Origin: Cladopsammia gracilis
Taxonomy: Eukaryota; Cnidaria; Anthozoa; Scleractinia; Dendrophylliidae
Reading direction: 5' to 3'
DNA: 64,000 bases
NCBI GenBank assembly: GCA_022457155.1
Contig: JAJGOT010000167.1
Coordinates: forward strand, 481,001 to 545,000
The translations under genes and the position numbers were made by a program. Shown here piece after piece: positions 23,585-37,300 of this stretch. The notes beneath the pieces were generated by a model. It made no database searches. It was not told the DNA's origin and was given only the letters and a program-made list of their open reading frames with translations. How positions within the stretch are numbered: the first letter of the stretch is position 1; every line of letters starts with the position of its first letter.

Positions 23585-26500
23585 TCAGGTATCATGAAGC
23601 CTCAGTAATGCTTGGGCTGCAGAAAGAAAACCAACAACATCATTGTATCTATAATTAACAAAGAACATGCTGTTACTCAACTTGGTATTTGGTTGCAGAA
23701 GCTTTACTTGTTAAGTTCACATGCAGATAATTATAGTTAGCACAACTTTTAACACTCAACAAAGCTTTAAAAAGTCCACAGGCTCTCAAATACAAAGGTT
23801 GTCCTTCCAATATCAATACAACTAGAAAAGTTTTGAGAACAATTAAAAATACCACCAAGGTGAACATAAATATTCTTGAAAATTACATTAAAACAAACTA
23901 CAGTTAGAACCCTGGCTCAAAAAGAGTTTTGCAGCAAGTTGATAGAAAAGGATATAGTACCATAACACATTTTTAAAGCCTATCATATAACAGAATTTCT
24001 CAGTCTGAAAGGTTTTGTATGTTGACTTACCTGCCAAACGCAGCAGTTGCTGTCTTTCAGCGAGATTTTCCTGCCAAGCCTCCATCAGCTGGAAATATCT
24101 AATGCAAAAAAAAAACTAATTAAAATAAAACTGTTTCTCCTCAGTATTTTTTAATCACTGTGTGTTAATAAGTAACTGACTGAGTAACAGATGAGAATGC
24201 TGTCTAAAAATTCTGCCATGCAAGCAAAAACTAATGCTTGAACAATCAAAGATCTACAATCTGCAATTTTTGCCATTGCATCTGTTTGCTGTGAGTTAAC
24301 ACAGGTTACTGGTCAGGAGGTTGTTGCAACAGAAAAGTTCAGGTTATATTAGGTTTAACTTATCACCCATATAACTGGCAATGATCGAGTGCCCAACCTT
24401 GACAGTTACACTTAGCAGTATAATAGACCCCATTCACAAATGGCGGTCGATTTATTATTGTTTTATATTCATGCTAATCAGCCCATCTAGCCTCATTTTA
24501 GAGCAAAAATTCTTTTGAATTTTACACATGCTAACGAAGCTAGTTGGGCTGATTAGCATGAATATAAAAGAATATTAAATCGTCCGCCATTTGTGAATAG
24601 GGTCTATGAATATCCTTAATTCATCTATTATATATTGTGCAGTTGCATTTCTGTCATGTCAGATTTTGAATTGTTTGCCTACCTAAATAGTGTGTCTCTG
24701 GGCCACAGTGTTTCCACAGGGTGATTCTTCAGGTGAACCAGATTGGCCTGAACTGTTGTGATCCATTCTAGATGAATGATATGATACAACAGTTTTCATC
24801 AGCTAAAAGGGCAAGAAAGGAAGGAAGCTGCATCTCATAGAATTTACACAGCCTTTGTGACAAATATTACAATGACTATCACTATAATCTCTAAACCAGC
24901 CACACCTATGCATTGAAAAATGCATATGAAAAATATCATATTGTCTTCTGTAAGCACAGCTGACTTAGAGTGGGATTAGAATGTGTAGTTGCCAACAAAC
25001 CATTTGTCAATTCTTTTGCTTTGTCATGAGGATATTCTTCTTGAGCTTCTGGTTTTGACTGCTGATCACTGCCTGTTCGTTCTGCTGTACTTTGGCGCCG
25101 TGTTTCCCTTAAATATATAATATACAATTTCTTACAAGATAATAATGGTACATGTAATCTGCTACAAAATGTTTAGATTTGCAGTGATTAGAGGACTCTC
25201 ATCCACCTATGTGGCCCGGGTTTGAATTATCCAAGACTGTGTCACAAGTTGCATGACAGACTTTCTCAAAGTCGTTCGCTTCCCTTTTCCACTTGACTTG
25301 CAGCCAGTGCTCGACTTTAACTTTTTGGCTTACTAGTCCTTGGGCTAGTGGGGTCTGAAATTCACTAGCCAACAGGCATCATCTGCTCAAATTTTACTAA
25401 CCCAAACCCATTTTTTACTAGTCCTGGACTAGTGGACTACCGCTAAGGTCGAGCACTGTTGCAAGCAAGTCTAGTTGCCTGAATGTGTAATTAGTTCTCA
25501 TCCTTGCTCTTTTGATTTTTATTTTCATAATTTTATAAATTACAATTTGAACTGAAAACAAAAAGTGGATTGATAAGCATGTCAGTTCCCATTTATTTTG
25601 TTTTTGTTTCAGTTATTTTATATATTGTACCTGAGTTTAGCAAGTTTGTCTCCTAAAGCAGCCAAAGGATCTGTGTCCTTGACATCAGGTGATATTGGCT
25701 TGTCTTCTGTTTCTGGCCTTTCTTTAACTCCATGGGGTACAGGAGCTGCAGCAGTTTGTTCTTCACTTTTCTCCTGTTCATCACACTCTTCTTCTTCATC
25801 ATCCTCTGGTAATGCTGTCATGGCACGTGCATGCTTAGTAACTCCATAATCTTGGAACAGTTCAACACCCATGCTGCTGGTTCGTCTGTTGACACAACAA
25901 GTAACAGTGTGGACTGACAGTCACTATTAAAACCAGTATATTCGCAGCTTATTTATAAGCATGCCATTGATAAATGGCATATGTCCCATCAATTCCACTC
26001 TTTCATGTGTGGCTCATTTTGCCAGGCTAATTAACGTTAGCCTGTGTTACAGACAAATTCAACTGCCGGTAAAGTCTTTCTGGAAATAATGCCTAAACTT
26101 GTTCTAGACCCCAATGAAGTATCAAATTCTGAGTACCTGTTTGTGATTGGTCTTTTCAGAAGGCTGTTGTTTTTGGCCCAGGGATTTCCCAGTGAGCTTG
26201 AACCAGAAGCAACCAAGCAAGCAATAGCAGAAAGCAATGTAAAAATAATGGTGGCAAATCACAGCTACTTTCAAAATCACCACAGTCAGGGAGATCATCT
26301 CCAAATCAAAACCTGTAGCATGTTCAACTCCTTGCTAGTTGATACCAATCACAATAAAGGAGGGGGGCGTTGGCATTTTCGGTTTTTCGGTTTTGGCCAT
26401 TTTTTAGGTCGGTTTTTCGGTTTTTGCACCCATTTCCTTCGGTTTTTCGGTTTTAATGTCTGTTCCGGTTTACGGTTTTACTCTTTTTTTAGCATTCGGT

Positions 26501-27552
26501 TTTCGGTTCTCGGCAGAAATACAAGCGGTTTTTCGGATTTGGTATCCGAGGTGGTTTTCGGTTTTTCCTTTGGTTAACGCTTTCTCCAAATTTGCGCCTC
26601 AACCGCGTACACATGCCTCTGCTACCCAGACGTAATTGAGAGGAATGTGTGGTTCTGTGTGTGCACCTGGTAGTCGCACGTTTGGAAAACGCCTGGGACT
26701 TTGACCCTTGCACTGAGGATGACTTAGAGTCCTTTGAATGGTCAGATTTCTATGTCAGATATGGCTTCCAACTTGCCTGTGACGGATGAGGTGATTGTGG
26801 ACTGTATCGCGATTTTCTTTTTATGAAGAAAAAGGTTTAAAGGCCTACCCTCGAGTGTACTAGAGGAAATATACTTCAAAGGGATCGTTCCAAGCATCAC
26901 TTATTGCATCGCTATTGGGGGATCCTGTTCTCCATCTACATTTAAAGTACTGGAACATTTACACTTAAAAGCTGCCAAAATAATCTACAAACTACCTAGC
27001 GAAACTCCTGACTCTGATGTTCTTGATCTTGTTAAATGGAAACCCTTAGGCTATATTTACAAGCGTAGGCTCGCTTCCATAATGTATCAAGTTTTCCACA
27101 ATAGTTTACCTGACCATCTCACAGCCTTATTTGAAACATTCAACACCGACAATAATTATAACTTAAGGCGTATTAATGACTTTTCGCATGTACGGTACAA
27201 CTGTAACCTTGGCAGAAATAGTGTAAAGTACAGAGGTCCAATAGTTTGGAATTTAATACCTAAAGCCATCAGGGATGCTTCCTCTCAGCAACTTTTTAAA
27301 CAAAAACTCAGACAGGCCTCAAGGATACTAGATCAAATCCAATTTGAAAAAGAAGTCTGTCAGATAATTTCAAAACAAACGGATTTTCTGTATTTTTAAT
27401 TTTTAGTATATTTTTGTAACTTAAGTATTTAGATTTAATATTTTCATTAATTTCTTTTATTTTTTGTTTAATTTTGTAATTTAAGTATTAAGTTTCTGGC
27501 AGGTCCCCACCAGCCTTTAGGTTGCCACATATCAACCTGCCTTAACAAAAAT

Positions 27553-27584
<32 letters not shown>

Positions 27585-30500
27585 TGTATGTATGTATGTA
27601 TGTATGTATGTATGTATGTATGTATGTATGTATGTATGTATGTATGGGGAAAGGCGAAGAGAATTTTAGAAAGAAAAATAAGTTTAGGTGTAAGGTGAAG
27701 AGGGAAGAGAAAAGCCTGCTGAAGCTAAAGAACTGTGTGATCATTAGTGACCCTATGGTTTAGGACAATAGGGGCATATAGGAACACGTAATGCACGGAG
27801 ATTAAATCTAAACGACCTAAACTTAAAACTGGCAATTCAGTCAACGCAAAACACGTGCGGCCTAAGCCGAAGATGCCTTAATTGAACTGTCCAGGATCGC
27901 CCATTGATAACCCACTAAAATGACTTTGAATAAGCTTTCAGAGCAAAGAAAAGCACAAAATGAAATGGTCTGAAATAGGTTATGAAATAGGTTATGAAAT
28001 AGGTTATGGTTTGCGCACTCTGGTCTGGAGTTGGGTATGGTTTTTAGAAGAAGCTACTTTTTTCATCCCTGAATAAGAAGCCCTTCTATTATCGATTTAA
28101 GGATCGGGTCTGAAATAGGGTATCGAATTTCGGGTCAGGTCTGAAATAGGGCAGGGAAAATCGCATATTTTGTTCTGAAATAGGATAAGGGTTTTAAGAA
28201 GCGTGTCGCACATCCCCACCCAAACTTTCGGGGAGTACCCCCTTCCCGGGCATATGGTGCAGCAGTAAGACAAATGACAGTGTTTCTTTAACAACGCCAC
28301 CTCGAAGTTGGTGATAAAGTGCATTTGAACTTCCGGTTTCACGAAAATGAAGATCGGAACGAGGATGAATCGTGTGAAGAAGCCGATGACTCAGATGAAA
28401 GCCAGAACGAATTCGATGAAAGCAGTGACAAAGACGTTGATATCAGTACCAACAAGATGAATTAGAAACATCCACTAATTTTCTCTTTGGAGCAAGGTTT
28501 CGGTATGGAAGGGCGGTGAGGTTTAATAATCGATTGTTATTTTAAAAAAAAGTAAGTCATTTACGTTTATCTTACCACTACTACTCTGACACATGATAAA
28601 TTGGGTCTTTCTGCAAGTACCTCGAAAGTAGCGGAACACATCGTATTTCTATTGTTTGTGAGGTTTTGTATTTTAGTCTTGCTTTGGAGTTTTATTGTTT
28701 TCTGTCTTTTGTTTCTTTTGTTTTACGTCATTCGTTCTCAAGGAACCGATAAATTGGTATAACGACTACAACTGTGCCGTTGTACCATCGTAATGGCGTA
28801 CAGTAAGACAACCTATAACACGGAAAACGAAGAAAGAAAAAAAAAATTCGAAAAGGGCTTAATTGACTGTAAATTTATCAGAGTACAATAAGTGTCGGCC
28901 AATCGTCTGCCATCTTTTCCCGCCGTCCGCTTACCAATGATTCCTTCGACATTTTCGTCCTATCTCCAAATTCAGGTCTAAGTTCTCAAAACTTGCAATG
29001 GAATTCTGGATTTTCGATGGAGATTTTCAGTGCTATAGGATAGCCTGATTTATGTGATTCCAAATTTTGCGTTTCATTGGGGGATTTTGTGAATTCTCCT
29101 AATTTAAACAGAGTCGAAACAGAGAGAAGAGGACATGTCAGATTCACGACTATAGTATCTACAAATACTGTATGCTCCACATGTCACCAATTGGAAATTG
29201 GGAGTATGTAAAATTTTGGGTTTTGATGGTTTTTGGTTTCGGTTTCGGTTTTGATAAAAATTCATAGCGGTTTTTCGGTTTTGGAGGATTTTTCGTCCGG
29301 TTTTTCGGTTTCTAATAGATCCCAACGCCCCCCTCATAAAGGGGATTTCGAATGGCACCATAGTTTGTTCATTCATGGGGTCCAGAACAAGGACTTGTGT
29401 GCTAATTTGCAGAGGGACATTTCCAGCAGTTGAGTATACAGACTGCAGTTAAGATTATTGTTCAAGAACCAGCTGGAGTTCAGGCTTTGGACCTGTTTAC
29501 CTTGTCCTAGCATGCAATCTGTCCTGTCTTTCCAGTTCTTCTGCCAAATGTACCCTCATCTGCTCTGCTTCCAGGGTCTCTGTCTGTTCCTTAACTTGCT
29601 GGTTAAAATCATTGCGGATGCTTTGAAAGTTCATCACTATAAAAAAGAAAGACGAGAAGCTTTAACAAGAAGCCTAATAAAGATTCAGAAAATCACACAA
29701 CTGATGAAGTTATAGTCAGCTACATGTAACTCCCAAGTTAATAACAATATTTTATTCTAATAATGAATTTATGACACACCATATCCCAATGGCTCAATAG
29801 TGCATAACATTATAGGAATTAAAAAGAACAGGAGAAATTAAGTAGTTACTTTGTGGGCTCCTTTTTTTGATTAAAAATATCTTGTTTAAAGAACTAGGAA
29901 AGAATTTTGCCATCTTTCTTCTTTGTCAACATACAGGATGCTTTTGGCTGATACTAGCAGTATGCAAAGTGCATGTCACATATAAAATCTAGTAAATGAC
30001 CCAGCATGCCACAAGTCTCTTATTTCCTCTCTCTCCTCCTCTGCCTTGAAGGGAATCTCTTGCCAAGAAACATATCTTTTTGAGGCTACACTCACCCATT
30101 ATACCAGCAAAGATGTTTCTAAAGATGAATGCCCCAATACAGATCCACAAGATGATGTAGATCTTAACTGTGATGGAATCCGCCACCTTGATAAGATCTC
30201 TGAGGATGTCATACCAGTGATCCAGGGTGAACAGTTGAAACAGAGTAACAAGTGCATTTCCAAGAGTACTGCATCATAATAACATGATGACTCATTAGTA
30301 CTTACTGATTTAGTCAGAGATCAGTTGAAAGACAAACAACTCAAAACAACTACAGTAAAACTGCTCAGAACTAGTCCGAATAACACAGAAGCTGGGAAGT
30401 TACAACTTGGAACTTGGTACTCTTAAAGGTGCGCGCACTGTCTTATTTTAGCCCCCTTAAAGGTACAACAAGCATTCCTTCAGTTTTACATGCAATATCT

Positions 30501-31274
30501 AAGTAGGATGATGATAAGTTGAATGGGTTCCACTGTATATTAACCCATAAAAGATTGGGTGAGAAAGAACAGCAAAAATTTAGTCCTTGATAGTGGCTGT
30601 GATTGATATTAATTTACTGATCTCCTAGAGATGTTGAGACAAAGAACATCATTTGCCAAGATATAGTAAAATTAAGAATGACTAACAAAAAAGAATTCAG
30701 TTGTTATTTTGCCTTTCAAAGATTTCTTTATATCCCAAACCTGAAACTCTGCTTGTACTTGAGGTCAGTTCTTTCAGACTTTGAGTATGAAGCAAACATG
30801 ACAGTCCCAGCCACAGCAAAAATATACATGAACGTCATCAGCAAAATGAGAATAAATGCCATGGACTAGAAAGTGAAAATGATCAAATACACTTGCATAA
30901 GTATTGTAGTTAGTGTGAACCTTCAGTATGTACTGTGATAAACAGTTCACAAAACAAGTTGAACATGTTCCAAAAATCTTGCAAATATGATAATACAGGG
31001 TCGGATCCAGGAATTTCTGAAAGGGGCGGTCTGGGTGCATGCCCTTCCGGAAAATTTTTCCGATTTTACCCTCTGAAATGCCATTTCCAGCATTCCTAAA
31101 ACTCGAAAAGTGTTTGTTAATTAAGTCACAAAATTGACAATCAGTCAATTGGTGGAAGTGAAACAACTACATATAAACAATTTTATTCTATTATTTTTAT
31201 AAACCACATGGGAGACACAAGACTGAAAGGGGAGGTCTGGACCCCCTCCCCCGACCCTCCCCCTGGATCCGCCA

Positions 31275-31316
<42 letters not shown>

Positions 31317-34300
31317 TCAAAGGTGCCAATTACATTCAAAATACACTAAAAATATAATCTAAAATCTACAAAGTTAAGTTAAAAAGCTCGCTTTAAAAGA
31401 AAAACAATAAATTCATTACAAGTAAGATGTTCTAAAAAGCTAAAAACGTTACAAATAAAAATCTACAAAGTTAAGTTTAAAAAGTTTGTTTAAAAAGTAA
31501 GGTTTTTAGTTTCCACATTTTTTATATGTTCTGGTAAGCTGTTCTACAGATATGGTGCCGCAAAGGGAAAAAAAACACTGGTTATAGGATATGAGATTAA
31601 AATTTGGTTTTGCGAGAATATTTTTTTAGATGATCTCAGGTTGCGCAATGGCTGTTGTTATATAGCTGGAGTTTTGCTCAATACAACGCGCGCGTTGATT
31701 GGTTGATTCATCGTCACATGACATCTAACAAACAAACTGTTTCCCGCCAATTGTGCTAAGCGGGCAACATTTGCAAAAGCGGGCAACAATTTTGACGTCA
31801 GAGAGTAACATTGCAATGTTGCCCGCTAGCGCACGTGATCAGACCGTGACAAAACACGGCATGATTATGATGGATCGAGTGCTCGGCACATTTTTCAAAC
31901 TGTGTTGTGTTGTGTTCTTTTTTGTGTTGCTATATAACAAATCACTTAATGACTGATTCCTCGGGAAACAGGGAATTTTGTACCAGTCATTAAGTGTTTA
32001 ATATCGATGAATTAAGGTTACAGTGTACCTTCAGATCGAAAATTTATTGAAAATTTTTTTTTGGCGTTAAAATAAAGTTTACAGAATGAACTTTCATCCA
32101 AAAAAAAAAGTATCGAAAAATAGTGAAAATTGACGGAGAAATGACGGTACAACTTTTGTGGGCGGAGTTTGTTTATTAAGCGATATGTTTTTTTAAGCGC
32201 CGTTTTCTCAAAGTTAATTTTTCGCTTGTTGGGGACACTTTAAAGAACTACAACTCAAAGGGAATTTGTTCGATTTTTCTTAAATTTGGACAGAAGCTAG
32301 GCTAACATATAATCAACAAAAACGTGTCGGCGAATTTCTTAATTCCGAAAACTTTTTCGTCAAGAGGCATTTCCGTGCTATCATTCCAATTTTTTTTCTC
32401 CCCTTTTCGAAAATATTCTGTAACTTTTCACTGCAATTGAATATGGGAAATCGCCGACACGTTTTTTTAGCGCTTCGTGTCCGGAAACCCGAGAACAAAT
32501 CAAATCAGCAAAATATAGTAACCGCTTTGAGTTATAGCGTTTTAAAGCTGATTCGGACGTTCGAATTTAGACGTCATAAAAAATTCGACAATTCATTTTA
32601 TTATCAAATGGTTTCCATATTTAGATAGCCAGCTCTATAAGCTTTAATTTAATATCTGGGTTTAGGTATATTAAGTGTAATCTTAAGACGCTAGAGCTGT
32701 TATACTGGAGACACCCCCGAAGGTACACTGTAACCTTAAATCATTCAGGTAAAGAGGAGCAAGGTTATGAAGGGCTTTGTAGGTGACGAGGAGGATCTTG
32801 AATTTGATACTGGATTGGGCTACCAGTGCAGTTCAACACAAATGGGTGAAATATAATATGATTGTGATTACCTTGAATGCTTTAAGAATTGTCAAAACAA
32901 TAATCCTTAGCTGAGCAAATCTTGAGACCTTCAATAAAAAAAATATATTTATTAATAAAATATTATAAATAAATAATTTAATTTTCAAATTCTAAAAATA
33001 TAGAATAAGAGAAAGAAATATGCCCAACACTCACCATTTTGAGTGATCGTAAGATTCTGAACACCCTCAAGTTTTCAGCAATAACAGCCACTTCTGCTGT
33101 ATTTTTACCTGATAAAAGCTCTATAAACTCGGGCACAAATGACTGAAAAAAACACAACATAAATCAAAGTGCCCTCTGGGCTATCTCCTGTAAGTTTTTC
33201 CCATCATGCAATGCTGTCATATTATGTCCGAATATTGTTTTTGATGTTGCAATTGGACATTTAGGTTAGAGTGTCAATTGCTTCTCGTCGTTTTTAACAG
33301 AGAGTAACATATGGTTAAAAAAACTCCATTTGTTCTCTGTTCAAAGAATGAACAAGTTCTTTATAACTGTTATCATCCATACGATTAATTACCAGCTTTT
33401 CATTATCATTTGCTGTAGAAAAAATTCCAGCATTACTTGAAAGATTGTTCCCTTGGTGATTGTTATCTAAACATGGGTTAAAACAACCAAACAGTTCACT
33501 GTATTGCCGTGTTTCTTCACTTATATCCTGCTCATCGTTATGTTGAGCAGACGGAGCTACAGTATCTAACTGATCACGTTCCTTATTTTCAGGATCTCCC
33601 ATGGCTTTTTCTTAAGAGTTCTCCTTTCTTTCCTTTCGAATATAACATGTTTTACTTGCTGAAATCTTATTTTTACATGGGATAAGCATCAAGAGCTCTC
33701 TGCAATTAATCTTCAGCATCCATTTTATTAAACATAACTAAATGAATGATTTAGCTTTTATTCTGCGAAAAAGTTTCATTCCTCCTTTCAAGTAAAATTC
33801 TTTACAACTTTGTTCTCTGTTTTCATTATTGGGATCATCATCAATCTTATCGTCAAAATCTGTTTCAGGTGGAAATCTAGTTCCTGTAAACTTACTCAGT
33901 ATTCATCCCCTCATCTTAACTTTTGTTTGAATCAGTGTCACTGTTAACAAACAGTTATACCAAGAACAGAAATGAACTAAACATAGTTGCTAGAGCTGTC
34001 GTGGTCGTCTTTGACATTTTCATTCTTACACACATACATCTCAGAGTGACGAAGAAACATTCTTTCACAAGCCTTGCACGTCGCAGACTTAAACACTGCA
34101 TCACGAACAAAGAAATTTACTGATCAGCCTAACATTTTCATAGCGATAACATAAACTTATTTATCTTGCAACACGACTCTGAGCCAAAGAAACCCTAATA
34201 TATGCCTAATGTAATCTAACGGGACAAATATCTTGCAGGTATACTCGGGAAAGCTATCCTAAAGGCTACTTAATACATTTTGCGACTAGTGGGAGTCGTG

Positions 34301-37300
34301 TTTGGCCTGTCTCTTTTTATACTTCTTTGTGATTTTTTTTTACAGAGACTATACCGTAAAATGCTGCTTATAAGCCCTGGGCTTACAGTATGTAACTTCG
34401 TAAGGGTTTTTTGGCTGGCAAGAAAAAATATTGCCATAAAGAAGCGTTCTTTGAGTTAATTTCATTTAGGCGTAAACTTTTGTAAAGAATTTCTGTTAAG
34501 GAATTAAGAAAGGAATAAGGAATTAATGGGTATAACCGGAGTAATGTTTTGTTACCGATGGGCCTATAACCGGGTTGGCTTTTTTTATTTATTCCATTAC
34601 TCCATTACTCCATTTACTCCATTACTATGGAATTACTCCATTATTATGGTACGCATGGAGCACAACATTACTTCACGAGAATTACACGCTTGTTGTACAA
34701 AAGATACGTAGTGTAGTCTCGTGTATGTCTCAATGTATTCAAAATACATTGGTACAACTCTACAAGTGAAGCTGTTCTTCGCGTACAGAGGATATACTAT
34801 TGGATGCAGTGATCGCAATGCCATGATAAGACAACGGAAGTTCTGTCTAGCTCCAGGTCACTACTCAACAAAAGAATAAACTAAAGAGCTAAAACTACCT
34901 GCAAGAAGTCGTGATTCCAATATAGGAACATGACAGGAGTTTATTACTCCTGTAAATGATTGCATTTTCATTCTTGGATCTTTAATAGACACTTATCCGT
35001 GATCAAGAGACACTTTCTCACAAGTCTTGCATGCCGCAGGCTGTGGACACTTATCACAACCTCTTTACTGATCCTAATATTTCCACAGCGGTAACATAAT
35101 CTTTAGCCGATTGCCATTTATTTTGCAACACGAGTCTGAGCCAAAGAAGCCCTAATATATGTCAGGACAGTGTAGAGAATACATAAAGAAATAAAATAAT
35201 TATAGTCATGGCTATGGCATGAAATCCTCCGGGATTGATCCTGTCATTAGAGAAATTATCCAAAGATCAATGGGTCAATATTATAGAGCAAAGTGGATAG
35301 ATAATTGCGACTTGTAACATCCTAACAGTGATCTATAGCAAGGGACAAATACCTCGTAAACCTACTCGGGAAAGCTATTTTAAAGGCTTTAAATGCTTCT
35401 TGCGACTAGTGGGAATCGTGTTTGGCCTGCCTCTTTTTAAGAGCTTATGACGCGTAAATAAGCCATTTCACAGCTATAGATTCGAATACCAGATATATTA
35501 AAACCATCGATAGGAAAAATCTAAGGACTATCCGTACCACAATTATCTCTTTAAGGAGAGACTAAATTGGGCACGAATCTTTCTGACCAAAATGAACCAA
35601 AATGAGGCCTAAAAAAGTAAAAACAAAAATGAACTAAAACCCCGAACCTCACTGAAACCTTACTGTTTGACATTGGTTTGTTTGACCTGGAAAATCAATC
35701 TGATGACAGTATTGCAAAACTCTGCTTAATCATTTCTAATGATATGGCTAAAAAAAAAAGGTTTGTTTAGTACACTGTACGATGACTCACTAAAAATAAA
35801 ATAATGTCGCTTAAAACAGTCCCCTTGATAAAATAAAATTCTTTTATTCACATCTTACAAAAGCGTTCGTGAAATTGTTTCTGATCGCTTTTACAAGCAC
35901 ACTTATGTAAAAGTTCTATATTTGTTTGTCAACCTACAAGGAAATTGAAAGCACTGGTTCGTTAAAACCTATTGTTGTTTATTTTAGTCAGCTTCTATAA
36001 CTTGCAAATGAGGTAAATTAACCGAGGACATTTTTAACTAAAGGGACACTGTCCCGACAGAAATATCGTGTTTTCATGATTATGGCCAGGAGCTTGCATT
36101 AGCTTGCTTTATCATCCGAAAATAGGAAGAAAAAAATAGCCAAAAGTGATGAACGCAGAAAAATATGAATTAAAAAGACAAAATAACGACAAAATTCCAC
36201 CAGAATCGAAACTTTGAATATTTCTTGACCGCATGTCATGTAATCAAAATTGCTTAACCGTGATCAACTTGATCCATTCTTCTAATTCCGCACTTTTTCT
36301 CCAAACTACTGCTTCTGTTTTTCTCCTTGAGAATCTTTTAATCCAATTTAGTTGTATATTTGGTGACATTTGGCGATATAACATGGAAATTAACAAACAC
36401 ATTATTTCAACAAAACTTCATTGTAAACGTACAGCATACAACCATTCTCAATCAGCAATGTCAGCTTACCTCAAACTCTCCGGTTTTCCCTTTCTTAAAA
36501 CGCAGTGCTATAATATGATAATACCACTGAAATGTCTTGAAGCAACCAGTTTGACAAACCAGACTGGACATCGTAAAGTATATTAGCCAAGCGCGCTTCT
36601 AGCGTGCCAAATATCTGAGCACAGTCTACATTAGGTGAGATAAGATTACATTACGTTACACTTTTTGACGCTCGATACAATGAAAGTATTCTGCAACATG
36701 TTCCCAAAAAACATAGAATTCATAATCGTACGCCTTAAAAATCATCGCTACGAAAAAGAGATATCAAACAGTAGGAATGTTACCTAACTGAAAAAATATA
36801 TTCCGAGGCATTTTTCGAAATAGGCAAACAGCGTGGCAGATTTTATATGAAATTTTAACACGCATATTTCTTCACTGTGAAGGTCAAGTCAATAAACCAC
36901 TGTATTAAAAAAATATGCAACTCGACTCTTGTTTTCTTATTGATAATATCTAACACAAATCTATCTAACTCCGTAGTGACGTAGGACTGATGACAGATAG
37001 AACAGTAATGTGCTAACAAAAATGCAACAGGAATGTCCCCACAAATTCACTAAAAAGTCTATTAATAGTATCTAACGCATTTTTTGCTAACAAAAATGCA
37101 TAAAGAATGCATGTTAGCCCACATAAACTCCTGTAAGTTAAACATTAACTTACAGGAGATAAAAATACTGGATTCTGGTTAGAACCATCAGAGGAAGAAA
37201 TAAGTAACCATTAAATTAAGAGAAAAAGGACAAACAGAAAACAACATATTGACTGACTAACTGACTGAATAATTGGTTGATTGATTGTCGATTGATTGAT

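Larger units (their letters stand above)
26360..29335. mobile_element. 2976-base DNA element with GAGGGGGGCGTTGG termini
   Basis: The left terminus GAGGGGGGCGTTGG and right terminus CCAACGCCCCCCTC are exact inverted repeats. ATAAAG at 26354-26359 and 29336-29341 is the target-site duplication. Both subterminal regions are rich in CGGTTTTTCGG-type units (26378-26575 and 29222-29312), in the same orientation. The interior carries a LINE fragment, a TATG microsatellite, AAATAGGTTATG-type repeats (27970-28190) and a short acidic open stretch (about 28320-28464). I see no transposase, so it is probably non-autonomous. Confidence 0.8.
26044..29433 (+). pseudogene. open frame of unknown function split by a transposon in CATSPER2 intron 9
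   Basis: An open frame at 26044-26359 reads into the left end of a 2976-base transposon and resumes in the same frame right after the second duplication (29342-29433), ending in TGA. With the insert and one duplication removed, the frame runs for about 135 codons. The left part (for example [20 protein letters not shown]) is preceded by an acceptor-like TTACAG at 26048-26053 and an in-frame stop at 26038. It lies antisense to CATSPER2. I do not recognise the family. It could be an exon of a nested gene or a retroelement fragment. It is broken in this copy. Confidence 0.55.

Noticed and set aside
24768..24800. Upstream extension of CATSPER2 exon 12 to the TTTTAG acceptor
   Set aside because: The frame that encodes the conserved C-terminus meets TGA TGA right after that acceptor, so the CTAG/AATGG acceptor at 24767 is preferred.
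27532..27763. Frames encoding YVCM/THIH repeats
   Set aside because: Translation of the TATG microsatellite.
36233..36586. 117-codon plus-strand frame in CATSPER2 intron 4
   Set aside because: No recognisable domain; compositionally like intronic AT-rich DNA.
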